Shown here: piece after piece, positions 18,297 through 18,661 of the stretch | How positions within the stretch are numbered: position 1 is the stretch's first letter | Layout of the letters: each line of letters starts with the position of its first letter | Source of the DNA: Thermomucor indicae-seudaticae | Lineage: Eukaryota > Mucoromycota > Mucoromycetes > Mucorales > Lichtheimiaceae | NCBI GenBank assembly: GCA_000787465.1 | Contig: JSYX01000659.1 | Span: 1 to 18,661 of the forward strand | Reading direction: 5' to 3' | DNA: 18,661 bases | Notes under the pieces: generated by a model | Told to the model about the DNA's origin: nothing | The model's input: the letters and a program-made list of their open reading frames with translations, nothing else | Database searches by the model: none | Translations under genes and position numbers: made by a program

Positions 18297-18661
18297 CTCG
18301 TAATATCCTGACGTATCCTTTGCGATGTTTGCATCCTTTGGGTAAGCCATGCCTACGGGGGTTTGGTTTTGGGTATTTTATTGAAATAACTATACATCTT
18401 GAGAGAAAATATCGGGATATATCGATATTCAATCTGCGCCGAAAATGAATATAGCTCTTTTGAATATCCTCTGATACTTTCTTAATACTTCTTGCATATT
18501 CGTTCAATGCTTTTGAGCATCAAAGTTCAGGAAATATGCAAAAGTGTGTAATTATTTGTAAGTATATCAGAATGCTTTCCGCATATTTTTCCCAAGGCGA
18601 TATTGAAGGTCAGTGATACCGAATACTGTATTTTGAAAGAAGGTTTGCGCCAGCTGAAAAT
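18297..18661. other. A+T-rich right end, nothing recognised
   Basis: No gene, RNA or transposon feature is supported. Short open frames on both strands lack motifs. A small near-palindrome (GATATATCGATATTC, around 18415-18430) reflects the A+T-rich composition. Confidence 0.45.

Noticed and set aside
1..18661. CRISPR array, bacterial operon signals, rRNA or tRNA genes, viral genes
   Set aside because: None is visible: the window has spliced eukaryotic genes, no regularly spaced direct repeats and no recognisable rRNA, tRNA or viral coding sequence.

Overview
The window looks like nuclear DNA of a filamentous fungus, most likely an early-diverging, intron-rich lineage such as Mucoromycota/Mucorales (inference from protein style and gene structure; no database search was possible). 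The supporting observations are densely packed genes split by many 40-80 nt GT-AG introns, with CTAAC/CTGAC-like branch sites in many of them, TATA boxes, AATAAA-type 3' signals, and typical fungal housekeeping families.

Layout. Bases 1-4055 are a duplicated, partly decayed region. A secreted cysteine-rich protein gene (1580-2380, +) is driven by a promoter module of about 210-220 bp. That module occurs three times: twice in tandem upstream of the gene and once, inverted, at the left edge beside a broken second copy of the same gene. Beside the inverted copy lies a decayed 5' fragment of opi1, whose intact copy is at 4056-4998 (-). Between the secreted-protein gene and opi1 lie gene relics, including a probable F-box remnant with an in-frame stop.

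From 4 kb on the genes look intact: an Opi1-type regulator (-), an AVT3/4-type vacuolar amino acid transporter (6176-7718, +), an 80-residue protein that is essentially only a WWE domain (8171-8413, +), a full-length hexokinase homologue that has lost the catalytic Asp and the LGGTN phosphate loop (8590-10324, -), a Kes1/Osh4-like oxysterol-binding protein (10621-11923, -), a 12-exon Vps9 Rab5 GEF with C-terminal CUE domain (12160-14719, -), a Nup53/Nup35-type FG nucleoporin (15462-17265, +), and two small divergent genes of unknown function (17531-17692, - and 17741-18114, +). The right end carries no recognisable gene, but has a cUUCGg hairpin followed by a T run.

How they work together. 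There is no operon logic here. Opi1 (phosphatidic acid-sensing repressor), the Kes1-like lipid carrier and Vps9/AVT (endosome/vacuole) share an endomembrane and lipid theme, but this may be chance. The most notable items are the apparently non-catalytic hexokinase, the stand-alone WWE protein, and the promoter duplication with gene relics. All exon models were derived by hand from splice signals, reading phase and family alignment from memory, so exact junctions need cDNA support.
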